NCBI GenBank assembly: GCA_029242325.1
Contig: JAQWUD010000047.1
Span: 1-64,000 of the forward strand
Reading direction: 5' to 3'
Source: Luminiphilus sp.
Lineage (GTDB): Bacteria > Pseudomonadota > Gammaproteobacteria > Pseudomonadales > Halieaceae
Length of the DNA stretch: 64,000 bases
The translations under genes and the position numbers were made by a program. A model generated the notes under the pieces. It did no database searches, was not told the DNA's origin, and was given only the letters and a program-made list of their open reading frames with translations. Position 1 is the stretch's first letter. Each line of letters starts with the position of its first letter. Below are positions 7,969-16,306 of the stretch, piece after piece.

Positions 7969-8373
7969 ATGCGGATATTCAATACAGCCTTGCTGTTTTT
8001 AACCGCCTTGATGACGGTCATGTCATTGTTGCCTTTGTTCGGATGGGATCTGGTACTAATGGGCAAAGGCAAGCTGCTGTCTGCTCAGGTCGATGATACC
8101 AATGTGCACCTCAATATGGTCCGCTCCGCGGCTTTTGCCACCTTCGCAAGCTTCTCGGTGAATTACCTCAGACGCAGGAGACCACTCTCTTCCGTAGCTC
8201 CTCTATTGTATTTCTGCTTTTGGGCGCTGCTCTTCGCGCCCGCCTATATATTGACGTATTCCAACTTTCAACTTAGAGAAATCGTCTTCATCCTCTTGGT
8301 TCTGGTTATCACAGTCATCCTGTATCGAGAGAACCAGAAAGAGGGCAAGACGATCTTTGTCGAGGAGTGGTAG
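7969..8373 (+). CDS. Small integral membrane protein, unknown function
   Basis: 134 residues from the ATG at 7969, which has GGAG six bases upstream; a TTG at 7957 is less likely. There are four predicted hydrophobic helices: residues 1-25 including LLPLFGWDLV, about 50-65, about 75-95, and about 100-115 (EIVFILLVLVITVILY). A positively charged RRRR loop sits between helices two and three, and the tail is short and charged. I recognise no family. It stands alone between a terminator pair and a region of small frames. Confidence 0.6.
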   Translation: MRIFNTALLFLTALMTVMSLLPLFGWDLVLMGKGKLLSAQVDDTNVHLNMVRSAAFATFASFSVNYLRRRRPLSSVAPLLYFCFWALLFAPAYILTYSNFQLREIVFILLVLVITVILYRENQKEGKTIFVEEW

Positions 8374-8450
8374 CACGATTCAATCGCACCTAATAAAAGT
8401 GACCCAGACGGCACAGGGGCCCTGACCATTTCACGAACTCTCCTATATCG

Positions 8451-8642
8451 ATGAGGATCGTTCTCGAGGACGGCACCTTAATCAGCACACCCCATATGGG
8501 CACATTTATCCGCGATGGTTCAAAAGTCTGCTCTTACTTTACCGATGCGACTCACCAGGGGGTCGTAAATTTTGTCATATGGGATATCGATATACTCACC
8601 AAGACGGTGGCGGTCAGGTACTGGGAAGTAAAAGCTCCGTAG
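8451..8642 (+). CDS. Possible small hypothetical protein
   Basis: A 63-codon frame starting ATG-AGG and encoding a beta-rich acidic sequence (VLEDGTLIS, FVIWDID, VRYWEVKAP). No clear ribosome-binding site is seen. The same frame is open about 17 codons further upstream, so it could be the tail of a degraded longer gene. No family recognised. Confidence 0.3.
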   Translation: MRIVLEDGTLISTPHMGTFIRDGSKVCSYFTDATHQGVVNFVIWDIDILTKTVAVRYWEVKAP

Positions 8643-9023
8643 CATCGAATGGCCACTCTTGGGTGTGAGTGGTACCCGGAGCCGGGCTTTGACCGGCACC
8701 ACCTCAACGGCCGGGGGTTTTAAGTGCTTGGCGCCCTGCTCTCACTGCGTGTCAGGAAATTTCGTCGCAAAAAACCCACGGGATCGAGCCATTTTTGCTG
8801 CATTGGCTGCGTTAGATGTAGACGGGTGTGACACCTATTTGTCACTAAAACACTCCCCCGGGCGCTTACTGCCGTTGTGATTGTGATCGTTGTCGCGCGT
8901 GGCTATTAGAGGCTGGTTGATGCTTCATTACACAGCCATAGGTACGTATCGATGCTGCCCGCAACAGGAAACTCTGCTGATGCAGGGTGTAAGCTGTCTC
9001 GACCAACATAGCTGGATAACCTT
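8643..9023. other. Gene-free stretch
   Basis: Only short frames without ribosome-binding sites are visible. A weak stem (GCCACTC with GAGTGGT, about 8654-8676) may end the preceding small frame. Nothing else supportable. Confidence 0.4.
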
Positions 9024-9152
9024 ATGGAGGGTGCGGGAGTAATGGGCTTTGTACTGGGCCTTTCGGGTGCAGTGGCCTTTATTAGGCTGGGCAAGCTCAC
9101 CAAAGCGTTAAAGGCGAAAGGCACCCTTGATCAGGATGACAAGGAAGAGTGA
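9024..9152 (+). CDS. Very small membrane protein, first of a coupled pair
   Basis: A 42-codon frame starting ATG-GAG. A second in-frame ATG at 9042 has GGGAG five bases upstream and is the better start, giving 36 residues. It encodes one hydrophobic helix (GFVLGLSGAVAFIRLG), then a basic stretch (KLTKALKAKG) and an acidic tail ending DQDDKEE. This resembles the short membrane-anchor/charged-tail proteins often found as unnamed genes in bacteria. Its stop overlaps the next start as GTGA, the classic coupling arrangement, which argues strongly that both are real. Confidence 0.6.
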   Translation: MEGAGVMGFVLGLSGAVAFIRLGKLTKALKAKGTLDQDDKEE

Positions 9153-9277
9153 GCCGTTCCGTAATCTTGGGTATTTTGGTGAGCCTGCCGGTATTCTACG
9201 CACTCTTGGATGGTGAATTCTTAGTCATCTTGGTTGCGGTGATTGGCGGCTACGTGGTTCACACACTACTCAGTTAG
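9149..9277 (+). CDS. Very small double-helix membrane protein, second of a coupled pair
   Basis: A 42-codon frame starting GTG-AGC within the stop of the previous frame (four-base GTGA overlap). It encodes two hydrophobic segments (VILGILVSLPVFYALL and FLVILVAVIGGYVVHTLL) separated by the acidic turn DGE, consistent with a two-helix hairpin in the inner membrane. No family recognised. Length and overlap are the main evidence. Confidence 0.55.
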   Translation: MSRSVILGILVSLPVFYALLDGEFLVILVAVIGGYVVHTLLS

Positions 9278-9679
9278 TGTTGGCTAACAACACCCCCCCG
9301 CCGGTGCGGTCGAAATATGGGTTCTATAAATCAGTATTGAAGAAAAACCTCTCGCGCGAGCCAGGTCTTTGGCCCAAAAATGACGCTTAGTCAGCCTTAA
9401 TCAATTCGCAATCGCGCTCGTATCGGATCGCTCACAGAACTTTTCCGTCCATTCTCAGACAAGCACGCAAAACCGAGGCACGCTAACTTTCACTGGCGGC
9501 CCGGTTGGCGGTGCACAGAGGGGCATGGCCCTCCCGCTCCTTCTCGCGAGGATCACCCGGGATCCGGTCGATGGCGTTCTAATATTCAAGGTGGCCACGT
9601 AAAAACCCTATGCCTATTGACGCTACTGGGAAAATCTGATACTTTGTTTTATAAAGTACTTTTAAAAAAGGAAGCCAAC
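9278..9679. other. Gene-free stretch upstream of the membrane-protein/regulator pair
   Basis: I see no coding signal. The region contains a run of seven C residues near 9294 and a moderately AT-rich promoter-like segment just before 9680. No operator palindrome stands out. Confidence 0.4.
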
Positions 9680-10276
9680 GTGAGCGCAGAATTAGAAGCT
9701 GACATTTCCTACTTGAAGCAGGTAGCTGAGCAGGGAGAAAAAGCGCCCTTGCAAGGCGGTGAGCATGGCATGATTTGGGGAGGGATGTTTACGGCGTCGG
9801 CTTTGTATGCCTATGCCGTTCTGACAGGCTCCATTCAGCTGCAGCCATGGACGATTGCCTTAGCATTTATCATTCCGATGCCAATTGGAGTGCTAGTTAC
9901 GCTTTTTCTCGTCAGGAGCACTGGCAGTCTCAGCTTCGGCAACAAAACCTCCGCCGCAGCGTGGAATGCAGTGGGAATTATCATTGGGGTCCTCTACGCG
10001 TCAGTGATGACTGCCAAGACATTAGGTCTCCTCTCATTGGGTGCAACTGTTGCTTTTGGGGCGCTTCAGGTCACCATTTTTGCTTTATACGCAGTCGCCT
10101 ACTCTACAACGGCTCAGGTTTCTCAGGATCGGCGGCAGTACTTATTTGCGGGGACGGCCGTCGCGGCATCACTGGGTAGCCTTTTTACAATCGGCACTTA
10201 CGAAATCTTCTTGGTCATGGCGGCGGGAATCTTCGCCAGCGCAGTCATTCCTGGCTTCCTTACACGATCCAAATGA
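9680..10276 (+). CDS. Multi-pass membrane protein linked to a winged-helix regulator
   Basis: 198 residues from the GTG at 9680, preceded by AAAAGGAAG seven bases upstream. The open frame runs back to 9617 but lacks a better start. A soluble N-terminus (SAELEADISYLKQVAEQGEK) precedes about five hydrophobic helices, beginning MIWGGMFTASALYAYAV and ending LVMAAGIFASAVIPGF. No transporter signature is visible. The winged-helix gene follows after 22 bases. Such membrane protein/HTH pairs recur in proteobacteria, and the regulator probably controls the pair. Confidence 0.65.
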   Translation: MSAELEADISYLKQVAEQGEKAPLQGGEHGMIWGGMFTASALYAYAVLTGSIQLQPWTIALAFIIPMPIGVLVTLFLVRSTGSLSFGNKTSAAAWNAVGIIIGVLYASVMTAKTLGLLSLGATVAFGALQVTIFALYAVAYSTTAQVSQDRRQYLFAGTAVAASLGSLFTIGTYEIFLVMAAGIFASAVIPGFLTRSK

Positions 10277-10298
10277 TCGAAAACTACCCCAATTTCCT

Positions 10299-10607
10299 AT
10301 GAACACGCCCTCGCATTTATCGGCAGATGACATCGACGACTTGATACACGGCAGAGTAAGGCTCGCTGCCATGGCGTATATATCTGGCGCGGGCGAAGCG
10401 GACTTCACTTCAATCAAAAAGGCCGTTGATACCAGTGATGGCAACATGTCTGTCCATCTGCGCAAGCTTGAAGAAGCGGGTTACTTAAACGTAACAAAGA
10501 GATTCAATGCTCGAAAGCCGCAAACCATCTATACACTCACTGATACTGGCCGGAAGGCTTGGGTTCAGTATCTGGAGCAGATGCGCGCACTGATCATGAA
10601 TAGTTGA
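10299..10607 (+). CDS. Winged-helix transcriptional regulator (MarR/ArsR-like, PF13601 type)
   Basis: 102 residues from the ATG at 10299. The frame reads back into the previous gene, but homology begins here. The sequence RVRLAAMAYISGAGEADFTS followed by DGNMSVHLRKLEEAGY is the compact winged-helix domain of the HTH_34/HTH_27 group: a recognition helix around NMSVHLRKLE and a wing FNARKPQTIYTLTDTGR. It lacks an effector domain. It sits 22 bases after the membrane-protein gene on the same strand. The DNA target and signal are unknown; autoregulation of the pair is likely. Confidence 0.8.
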   Translation: MNTPSHLSADDIDDLIHGRVRLAAMAYISGAGEADFTSIKKAVDTSDGNMSVHLRKLEEAGYLNVTKRFNARKPQTIYTLTDTGRKAWVQYLEQMRALIMNS

Positions 10608-10771
10608 ATTGCTTGCTATTGGAGGAGCATCACCAGTGGCAACTATCTTGGCAGACCAGTTGGGCGGCGGCTTAGACAGGGCTGGTGTCTTGATAGTTTA
10701 TAAACCTCGCCCTGCTATGCTCTGGTAAGAAATAAAAACACTCGATTAATTGGAACCAAAGAATTAATCAG

Positions 10772-11434
10772 GTGACTAAAGCGCTCTTAATCGCTTTGCT
10801 AGTGCTGCCAATGTTGTTGCAGGCAGAGGGACGAGATATCGCCTATGCAAAAATAAACACTGCCTTGAGTGTCGAGACCCAGTCACCACTTCTTGAAGTC
10901 AAGCTTAGTGTAGATATTGCCGATGCCACGTTGTCTTTCGAAGAAGTCAAAGTTTGGTTAGTGCAAGATGACGAAGTTGTCTCCGAGATGTTCGTAGATC
11001 CTGTGGATGGCAGCATTCAGCTACCGACGCTAACTGAAAAACAAGCACGACGTCATTTGCTACGGATCAACCAATCAGAAGAATTGGTCCAGATCAGTTT
11101 CGATATCACAGTTTTACCACCATTAAGCACTGAAATAAGATACCGAGAATTATTTTATGTGGTTGACGATGCCAATCTGTTCATCAAGGCAATGGCCGGG
11201 CCAATGGCTTTTCTTGCGCCAAAAGTAGCTAGGCTGAAGTTCCATTTTACTGAGTCCGCAACCATCACAGTTAGAGGTGCAGGAGAGCCTCTGTCCTTTG
11301 AGACTGACTCACACCTCAGCATTTCAATCAAACAATCTTCGGATCTGATGGAAATGAACCCCATGGTGGTGTTCAGCGCCATTCCAGTGGCTATTGAACC
11401 GGTGAAGTGGAACGCCAGTGAACATCCCCGTTGA
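10772..11434 (+). CDS. Exported protein, possibly DUF2987-like
   Basis: 220 residues with a GTG start. A cleavable signal peptide (LLIALLVLPMLLQAEG) is followed by a soluble beta-rich domain. The layout IAYAKIN, then DIADATLSFEEVKVWL and a segment FIKAMAGPMAFLAPKVARLKF, resembles DUF2987 periplasmic proteins of Shewanella and Vibrio, but this recognition is tentative. There is no catalytic motif. It lies alone between the winged-helix gene and the convergent crotonase gene, 28 bases from the latter's stop. Confidence 0.6.
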   Translation: MTKALLIALLVLPMLLQAEGRDIAYAKINTALSVETQSPLLEVKLSVDIADATLSFEEVKVWLVQDDEVVSEMFVDPVDGSIQLPTLTEKQARRHLLRINQSEELVQISFDITVLPPLSTEIRYRELFYVVDDANLFIKAMAGPMAFLAPKVARLKFHFTESATITVRGAGEPLSFETDSHLSISIKQSSDLMEMNPMVVFSAIPVAIEPVKWNASEHPR

Positions 11435-11462
11435 AGTGAGAGACCTAAGGTGGCTCCTTTCA

Positions 11463-12254
11463 TTACTCCTGATCTTGATTGAAAACTGGTCTGCGTTTCT
11501 CGGTAAACGCCGCCATCCCCTCTTGCCAGTCGGGTGTGTCGAGCGTGTTTTTTGAAGCCTGCTTTTCGTCTTCAATTGATTCGTTGAGGGTTTTTGAGTC
11601 GAAGTTGACTACCGTATCCAAAACGCCTTTCACAGCCAACCTGGGTTGCGCTGCTAATTCCTCACCAAGCGCTTGCGCCCGCGCCTTGACCTCTTCTAAG
11701 AGCACCACTTCCGTGACCAAGCCGATGCGAAGTGCCTCGGCACCGTCGATTTTCTTGGCTCGAAGAATCATATCCAGCGCGTGCTGGGATCCCACCACCC
11801 TTGGCAATCTGGCTGAGCCACCCCACGCGGGAACACTGCCAAGGTCCATCTCTGGCAACCCTATTTTCGTCCCCTCACTGGCAGCGATTCTGAAGTGACA
11901 AGCCAGGGGAAGTTCGAGCCCGGCGCCCAGACAGTAGCCAAAGAAAGTGGCAATAGTTGGCGTGCCACCCGTTTCAATCATTTCCAGCACACGGTGGCGC
12001 TGTTCGAAGAAAGCGCCCGCACTGCCAGCACGTTTAATTCCCTCGGGGATCTGACGCAAGTTCATACCGGCGGAAAAATTCGCCAACCCCTCTGCGGTAA
12101 ACACGATGGCGCGTATTGCGCCATCTGCCAACACCGCGGGAAGCTGCTCCTCAAGGCGATCAATATAATCAACCGCTATTAAATTAAAGGGCTCATCGTT
12201 TACGCTAAAGGTAGCAACGTTGTTGCTCACCGAGAATAAATAGGGGTCTTTCAC
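11463..12254 (-). CDS. Enoyl-CoA hydratase/isomerase family protein (crotonase)
   Basis: 263 residues, the usual length. Crotonase signatures are present: FSAGMNL near residue 60 (first oxyanion-hole strand), GYCLGAGLELPLACHFRIA (second oxyanion-hole element), and GLPEMDLGSVPAWGGSARLP with the family acidic position. The first motif has Met where many hydratases have Ala-Asp (AGxD), so the exact reaction (hydratase, isomerase or hydrolase) is open. The start is a GTG. It lies 47 bases downstream of the nitronate monooxygenase gene and is likely in one operon with it. Confidence 0.85.
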   Translation of the reverse strand: MKDPYLFSVSNNVATFSVNDEPFNLIAVDYIDRLEEQLPAVLADGAIRAIVFTAEGLANFSAGMNLRQIPEGIKRAGSAGAFFEQRHRVLEMIETGGTPTIATFFGYCLGAGLELPLACHFRIAASEGTKIGLPEMDLGSVPAWGGSARLPRVVGSQHALDMILRAKKIDGAEALRIGLVTEVVLLEEVKARAQALGEELAAQPRLAVKGVLDTVVNFDSKTLNESIEDEKQASKNTLDTPDWQEGMAAFTEKRRPVFNQDQE

Positions 12255-12301
12255 GTGTTTGTCTCACTTGGCTCTTTTAAAAAGAGGTCTTTTTTGCCCA
12301 T

Positions 12302-13273
12302 TTAGGCAGCTGTGATTCCCGCCAACCGCTCTGCGATGATTTGCTCGGCATCGCTGACAACATTGCGCACCAGATCCTCACAGCTGGGGATATCGTTGAT
12401 CAGCCCGCCACTCATGCCTACGGTGACCATTCCCGCGTCAATATCACCGGTTGACCAGGCTTTTTCTTGATTCGCTCCCGAGACCAAATGATGCACCTGG
12501 CCAAAGTCACCGCCTGCGGCTTCGATGGCGGCAACCTCATCTGCCACCACATTGCGGTAAACCCTCGCCGTATTTTTGTAGGAGCGGAAAATGAGGCGGG
12601 TCTGATTCTCGTCCATCTCCACTACCTTCTGTTTAATGCCCTCATGAATAGGCGCCTCTTGGGTAACCATGAATCGGGTTCCCATATTGATGCCCTCACA
12701 ACCCAACGCCAGAGCGGCGGCCAAACCGCGCCCATCCGCAATGCCACCGGATGCCACAACAGGGATCTTGAGCGCCTGAGCGGCGGCCGGAAACAGTATC
12801 AGGCCTCCGACATCCTGCTCTCCCGGATGGCCCGCACATTCAAAGCCATCAATACTCACGACATCGACACCAATGCGCTCCGCCTTCAATGCGTGGCGCA
12901 CTGCCACACACTTGTGAATCACCATGATGCCTGCTTCTTTAAAGCGCTCCATAAACGGCTCAGGACTGCGGCCAGCCGTCTCTACGATCTTCACACCACT
13001 TTTGATAATGACATCGACGTAGTCGTCGTAGTCGATTTCGCTGGCCACCACTCCAACGGTTAAATTTACGCCAAAGGGCTTGTCTGTCATGGCAGCGCAC
13101 CGGGCGATCTCGGCCTCGAGGCCCTCAGCAGTGGGCTGAGTCAGTGCGGTCATCACACCCAGCGCACCGGCGTTGGACGCCGCGGCAGCAAGATCTGCAG
13201 TACCCACCCGCATCATGCCGCCACAAATAATAGGAGTTTCAATATTTAACAGCTCAGTTAGCCTCGTTTTCAT
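12302..13273 (-). CDS. Nitronate monooxygenase family FMN enzyme
   Basis: A 323-residue TIM-barrel flavoprotein of the 2-nitropropane dioxygenase type. Visible elements are ETPIICGGMMRVGTADLA at the N-terminus, KCVAVRHAL in the middle, the active-site-type stretch GFECAGHPGE (about residue 143-152), and the phosphate-binding VVASGGIADGRGLAAALALG followed by GINMGTRFM. In actinobacterial and proteobacterial catabolic operons this family often sits beside acyl-CoA enzymes, as here with the crotonase. It may act as an oxygenase or as a reductase-like enoyl-CoA isomerase rather than on nitronates. Confidence 0.88.
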   Translation of the reverse strand: MKTRLTELLNIETPIICGGMMRVGTADLAAAASNAGALGVMTALTQPTAEGLEAEIARCAAMTDKPFGVNLTVGVVASEIDYDDYVDVIIKSGVKIVETAGRSPEPFMERFKEAGIMVIHKCVAVRHALKAERIGVDVVSIDGFECAGHPGEQDVGGLILFPAAAQALKIPVVASGGIADGRGLAAALALGCEGINMGTRFMVTQEAPIHEGIKQKVVEMDENQTRLIFRSYKNTARVYRNVVADEVAAIEAAGGDFGQVHHLVSGANQEKAWSTGDIDAGMVTVGMSGGLINDIPSCEDLVRNVVSDAEQIIAERLAGITAA

Positions 13274-13700
13274 TGCTTAGACTCCTTACTTGTCTCACCA
13301 CAGTGGCCGCTGAGTATAGTTATGACACGGGTTATGTCAATTTAGGATGGGCGACTGTAGCGACAGACTAGCGGGACCGTAGTTGCAGAAGGGCTGTTGG
13401 CGCGTCTTTGTTGTAATGAGGAGCCTGAAACATTGGCTCCTTTTTTTTCTTGAGCATTTCGGTGTGTTCGGACTCAGTGGTTCAGTTCCTTATAAAAAGT
13501 CGAGAATGAAACCAAAATCGCTCAGTCCATTTGTAAGCACGATCCTTATGTCGTGTGTCGCAGGATTAATGTAGTGGGACTACCTAGACGATGATTCTCT
13601 GAGCGCACTGTGTCTATGAGAACTTTTATCTTGAAAACTCACCTTATACCGTTGAGCGACTGATACAAACTAGGGGGTTCTGCTACCTTGCTTTGGCCAC
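13274..13700. other. Gene-poor interval
   Basis: A 63-codon plus-strand frame (13383-13574) is not credible. Its end encodes a 22-residue peptide starting MKPKSLSPFVSTILMS, which looks like a signal-peptide start that stops at once. It could be the remnant of an exported-protein gene. No terminator or operator is clear. Confidence 0.4.
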
Positions 13701-15251
13701 CTACTGTTGCTCAAAAAAATCAAGAATCAGCGGCCATGACCAGCTCAATCCATAGCGATGACCTATTTCTTGCCGGCAATCCATAACCGGTGGCCATTCC
13801 GATTCACCGTCGCAGTAAGACCACGCCCGGCAGTCTACATCGGCGACACCCACATCGAATGGGCTTGCAGGCACGCTGGTATCACACCGATGCGCGTCAG
13901 CCCAGGCCTCGGTAATGGCTGTTGCGCCAGTGTAGTAAAAATAATCTCCGTCAGACGTAGTCGTGAACGCCTTGTCTCCCCACTCCCCGGGCGGCGAAGT
14001 ACGATCATTGATTCCAGTAATCAATATCGCCGGCATCCCCTGCTCCGCCACAGGCGGATCAAGATAGCCGCGATGGGGCATCCCGATCAGCGAGGCAATA
14101 GCCGAAAATGTATTGGCGCTGGTCTCGTGGCGTGCCAGATCCCATACAAACATGCCGCCATTCGATCCACCCACCGCGTATACCCGACTCGGGTCAGTGC
14201 ACACATTCTTCGACACCGTTTCGACCAATTGCACGGAAAAATCGATGTCATCGTCGGTGCACTGTGTCCAAGAGCAGCCATTTTGCGCAATCGCTGAACA
14301 TGACGGATAGGTGTAGTCCATGGTCAATTCATCGTCACAGATGCTTCCTCTCTTCTCCATACCATCCAGCCCCGAGGTAGATCCCAAGAAAGACCATGAT
14401 GAATAGTGATTGCCGGCCTCTTCACGGCCTAATCCCAGCGGCGCCACCACGACGTAACCGCGCTCATCCGCCTCAGTGATCACTGATGACTTGAGGAATT
14501 CTCCCTCGTCGCCCCCCCACCCGTGAAAGACAACCACCATCGGGTAAGGTGCCTTCGAGCTGGCCGCGCTAGGGACATGTATCCTGAAAGATCTGACCAC
14601 CCCGTTTCTCTCCAGAGAGTAATCACCGGACCCCCAGACGTTATTGCAAGAGGCGCCGGCGTCAACGGTCTCTGCTGAGGCGATGTCCGTCATTGCAAAG
14701 CCTTGCGTGGCGGTATCAAAACTAAGCGTGATATCCCACTTTTGCCCCTCTACGGAGAGGTCATTGAGACGAATCGATTGGCCGTTGGTGACAACGTCAG
14801 TGACGGTGCTCGTATCGACCTGATCGGCGTCGCTGATGTAGGAGGAGACAAACCTTGCTACTGCGATGGTCGCGTTGCGGGTTGCTACGTTTCCGTCATT
14901 GGAGATCGCTCTTGCCGTTACCACATGCTCGCCAGAGACTAAATCCTTGTAGTTAAAGGCCATAGAAAAGCCAGATAAGTCAGCATTGAGGAAGCCGGGG
15001 TAAGCATTCTCCACGTCACCACGCGCGCCACCCATGGGCACGTTGAAGGCATAGACGCCATCTATATCTATCTCGATAGCGGCAATGCCTGATTCCGCCA
15101 CGGCCCAGCCGCGTAAGTTTGAGATGCCGCTATATAAAGACGCATCTCGAGGCTCTTCAAGATTAATAACGACGCTCTCCGCGATTGCCTGACCAACAAC
15201 AAAAAACAAGAACACCAAGGTGTAGACAGCGCTTCTCACCGCAAGACTCAT
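13701..15251 (-). CDS. Secreted serine esterase with N-terminal Ig-like domain (LpqC/PHB-depolymerase-like)
   Basis: About 516 residues. A signal peptide (VYTLVFLFFVVGQAIA) is followed by a roughly 110-residue beta-sandwich region (PRDASLYSGISNLRGWAV...) and then an alpha/beta-hydrolase domain. That domain shows MVVVFHGWGGDEGEF (oxyanion loop) and the nucleophile elbow GGSNGGMFVW (GxSxG; serine about residue 360). A conserved ITGINDRTSPP acid-region motif and many cysteine pairs suit an extracellular enzyme. Related proteins are feruloyl or acetylxylan esterases and poly(3-hydroxybutyrate) depolymerases; the substrate is not assigned. A GTG at 15257 is an alternative start. Confidence 0.82.
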   Translation of the reverse strand: MSLAVRSAVYTLVFLFFVVGQAIAESVVINLEEPRDASLYSGISNLRGWAVAESGIAAIEIDIDGVYAFNVPMGGARGDVENAYPGFLNADLSGFSMAFNYKDLVSGEHVVTARAISNDGNVATRNATIAVARFVSSYISDADQVDTSTVTDVVTNGQSIRLNDLSVEGQKWDITLSFDTATQGFAMTDIASAETVDAGASCNNVWGSGDYSLERNGVVRSFRIHVPSAASSKAPYPMVVVFHGWGGDEGEFLKSSVITEADERGYVVVAPLGLGREEAGNHYSSWSFLGSTSGLDGMEKRGSICDDELTMDYTYPSCSAIAQNGCSWTQCTDDDIDFSVQLVETVSKNVCTDPSRVYAVGGSNGGMFVWDLARHETSANTFSAIASLIGMPHRGYLDPPVAEQGMPAILITGINDRTSPPGEWGDKAFTTTSDGDYFYYTGATAITEAWADAHRCDTSVPASPFDVGVADVDCRAWSYCDGESEWPPVMDCRQEIGHRYGLSWSWPLILDFFEQQ

Positions 15252-15518
15252 TGGCACTGCACCGCATCAACAGACATAAAAGGAGAGAGTACTGACCTGC
15301 GGCGAAATCGCAAAACAGTACTATGGAACTGCAAAGATTTTACCCCGAACATCTTTAGTGCACATGTGAGCACCCTTCCTCATTTCGATGGTAAGCAGTT
15401 CGGCAGCCTTCACAAGGTCACTAATTTTTCGGTAGTCCTAGTTTGTTAAAAAGAACGCGCCATTGTTGCTGGATTATGCAGTTGTACGCCATACCCATAT
15501 TCGTTCAGCCACCATCAT
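15252..15518. other. Gap between esterase promoter and gene remnants
   Basis: No coding signal. This should hold the esterase promoter. No palindromic operator was recognised. Confidence 0.4.
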
Positions 15519-15641
15519 CTAAAACTTGCTCTCTAAAACCGTCAAGACCAGCGGCGTAAAGTCGCTATCGCGGGTCATTAGCGCGAATGCATCCGCCTTG
15601 CCACGGTAGAGCAAGTTAAAACGAATAAGTGGCTCGGCATC
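15519..15641 (-). pseudogene. C-terminal fragment of a NYN-domain (DUF88) protein
   Basis: The minus-strand frame reads DAEPLIRFNLLYRGKADAF, then ALMTRDSDFTPLV and a stop. The motif (L)SSDSDFTPL with a preceding LLYxGxxDxF is the core of the NYN/LabA PIN-like RNase domain. Here only about 40 residues survive and the conserved first acidic strand is absent. The fragment abuts the truncated zrgA-like gene in another frame at about 15641-15650, so it is a rearrangement junction. It cannot be functional as it stands. Confidence 0.65.
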
Positions 15642-15889
15642 ATTAAAGCAGCTCGCGCCTGCCCAACGATTTCTCTCTGCTCGGGGGTGACGGGTGCGGT
15701 CTCGAACCCCACTACACTCTGCGCTGGCAAGGCAACCTCTACCTGAATATCCCTCTCTTCCGCAGACAGAAACAATTTCGCAACGCCATGTTCATGTTCG
15801 CCGCCCGATGCCCAAATATATGCTGATTCAATTGCAGAGGCACTGAATACCAAGAGACAGACAGCAACCGGGACGCGCCTAGCAATCAT
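15578..15889 (-). pseudogene. Truncated ZrgA-like (DUF2796) zinc-related periplasmic protein
   Basis: The N-terminal part matches the ZrgA/DUF2796 family: a signal peptide (VAVCLLVFSASAIESA), the histidine motif GGEHEHGVAKL, and VVGFETAPVTPEQREIVGQA. After QARAAL the family sequence ends and unrelated residues run to a stop at 15578. Intact relatives are near 200 residues with His-rich segments that bind zinc. Here roughly half is lost where a NYN-domain fragment begins in another frame. Its start overlaps the merC-like stop by 11 bases (ATGATTGCTAG), so it was once the third gene of the zur operon. An ATG at 15907 is an alternative start. Confidence 0.7.
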
Positions 15890-16295
15890 GATTTTCCAGA
15901 CAGGCATGTGAAGATCGGCAGAGTTTGAAGTTCAATACGTGACTAGATGCAATAATGATGGAACCTAGGAGGGTGCCGGTTATTTCCAAAGACGAGCCAC
16001 CCAGATCGTCGCCGAACAGCGCCGAGATAACGAGGAGCAATATACCCGCCAGCCCCATACCCACTATCAAGGTCTGTCGATGTTTCTTGCACCCCATGGT
16101 CAAGGAAAAAACGCTGATGGGAATAACAAATACGAGTAAGGCGAGATGAACTCTTTCATCCTGTAATCCCGTGAGAACCACCGACGGATAAAGCGACACC
16201 GCTAAGGGGAAAAACAAGCAGTGCAGCGCACAAAACAAGGACAGGCTGATAGCTGCCGTATCGGCCGCCGGCCGCACTGTATTGTGATGAATCAT
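15879..16295 (-). CDS. MerC-domain inner-membrane protein
   Basis: 138 residues with four hydrophobic helices and the MerC cysteine motif in helix one (SLFCALHCLFFPLAV), plus later MGCKKH and a C-terminal histidine/cysteine-bearing tail. MerC proteins were first known for Hg(II) uptake, but many chromosomal MerC-domain genes sit beside zur and are thought to serve zinc. That fits here, with zur only 11 bases upstream. There are no mer genes nearby, so a mercury role is unlikely. Confidence 0.8.
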   Translation of the reverse strand: MIHHNTVRPAADTAAISLSLFCALHCLFFPLAVSLYPSVVLTGLQDERVHLALLVFVIPISVFSLTMGCKKHRQTLIVGMGLAGILLLVISALFGDDLGGSSLEITGTLLGSIIIASSHVLNFKLCRSSHACLENHDC

Positions 16296-16306
16296 GATGA
16301 TTTACC

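Noticed and set aside
13383-13574. 63-codon frame before the esterase
   Set aside because: Composition and lack of ribosome-binding site suggest chance; only a 22-residue leader-like end is of note.
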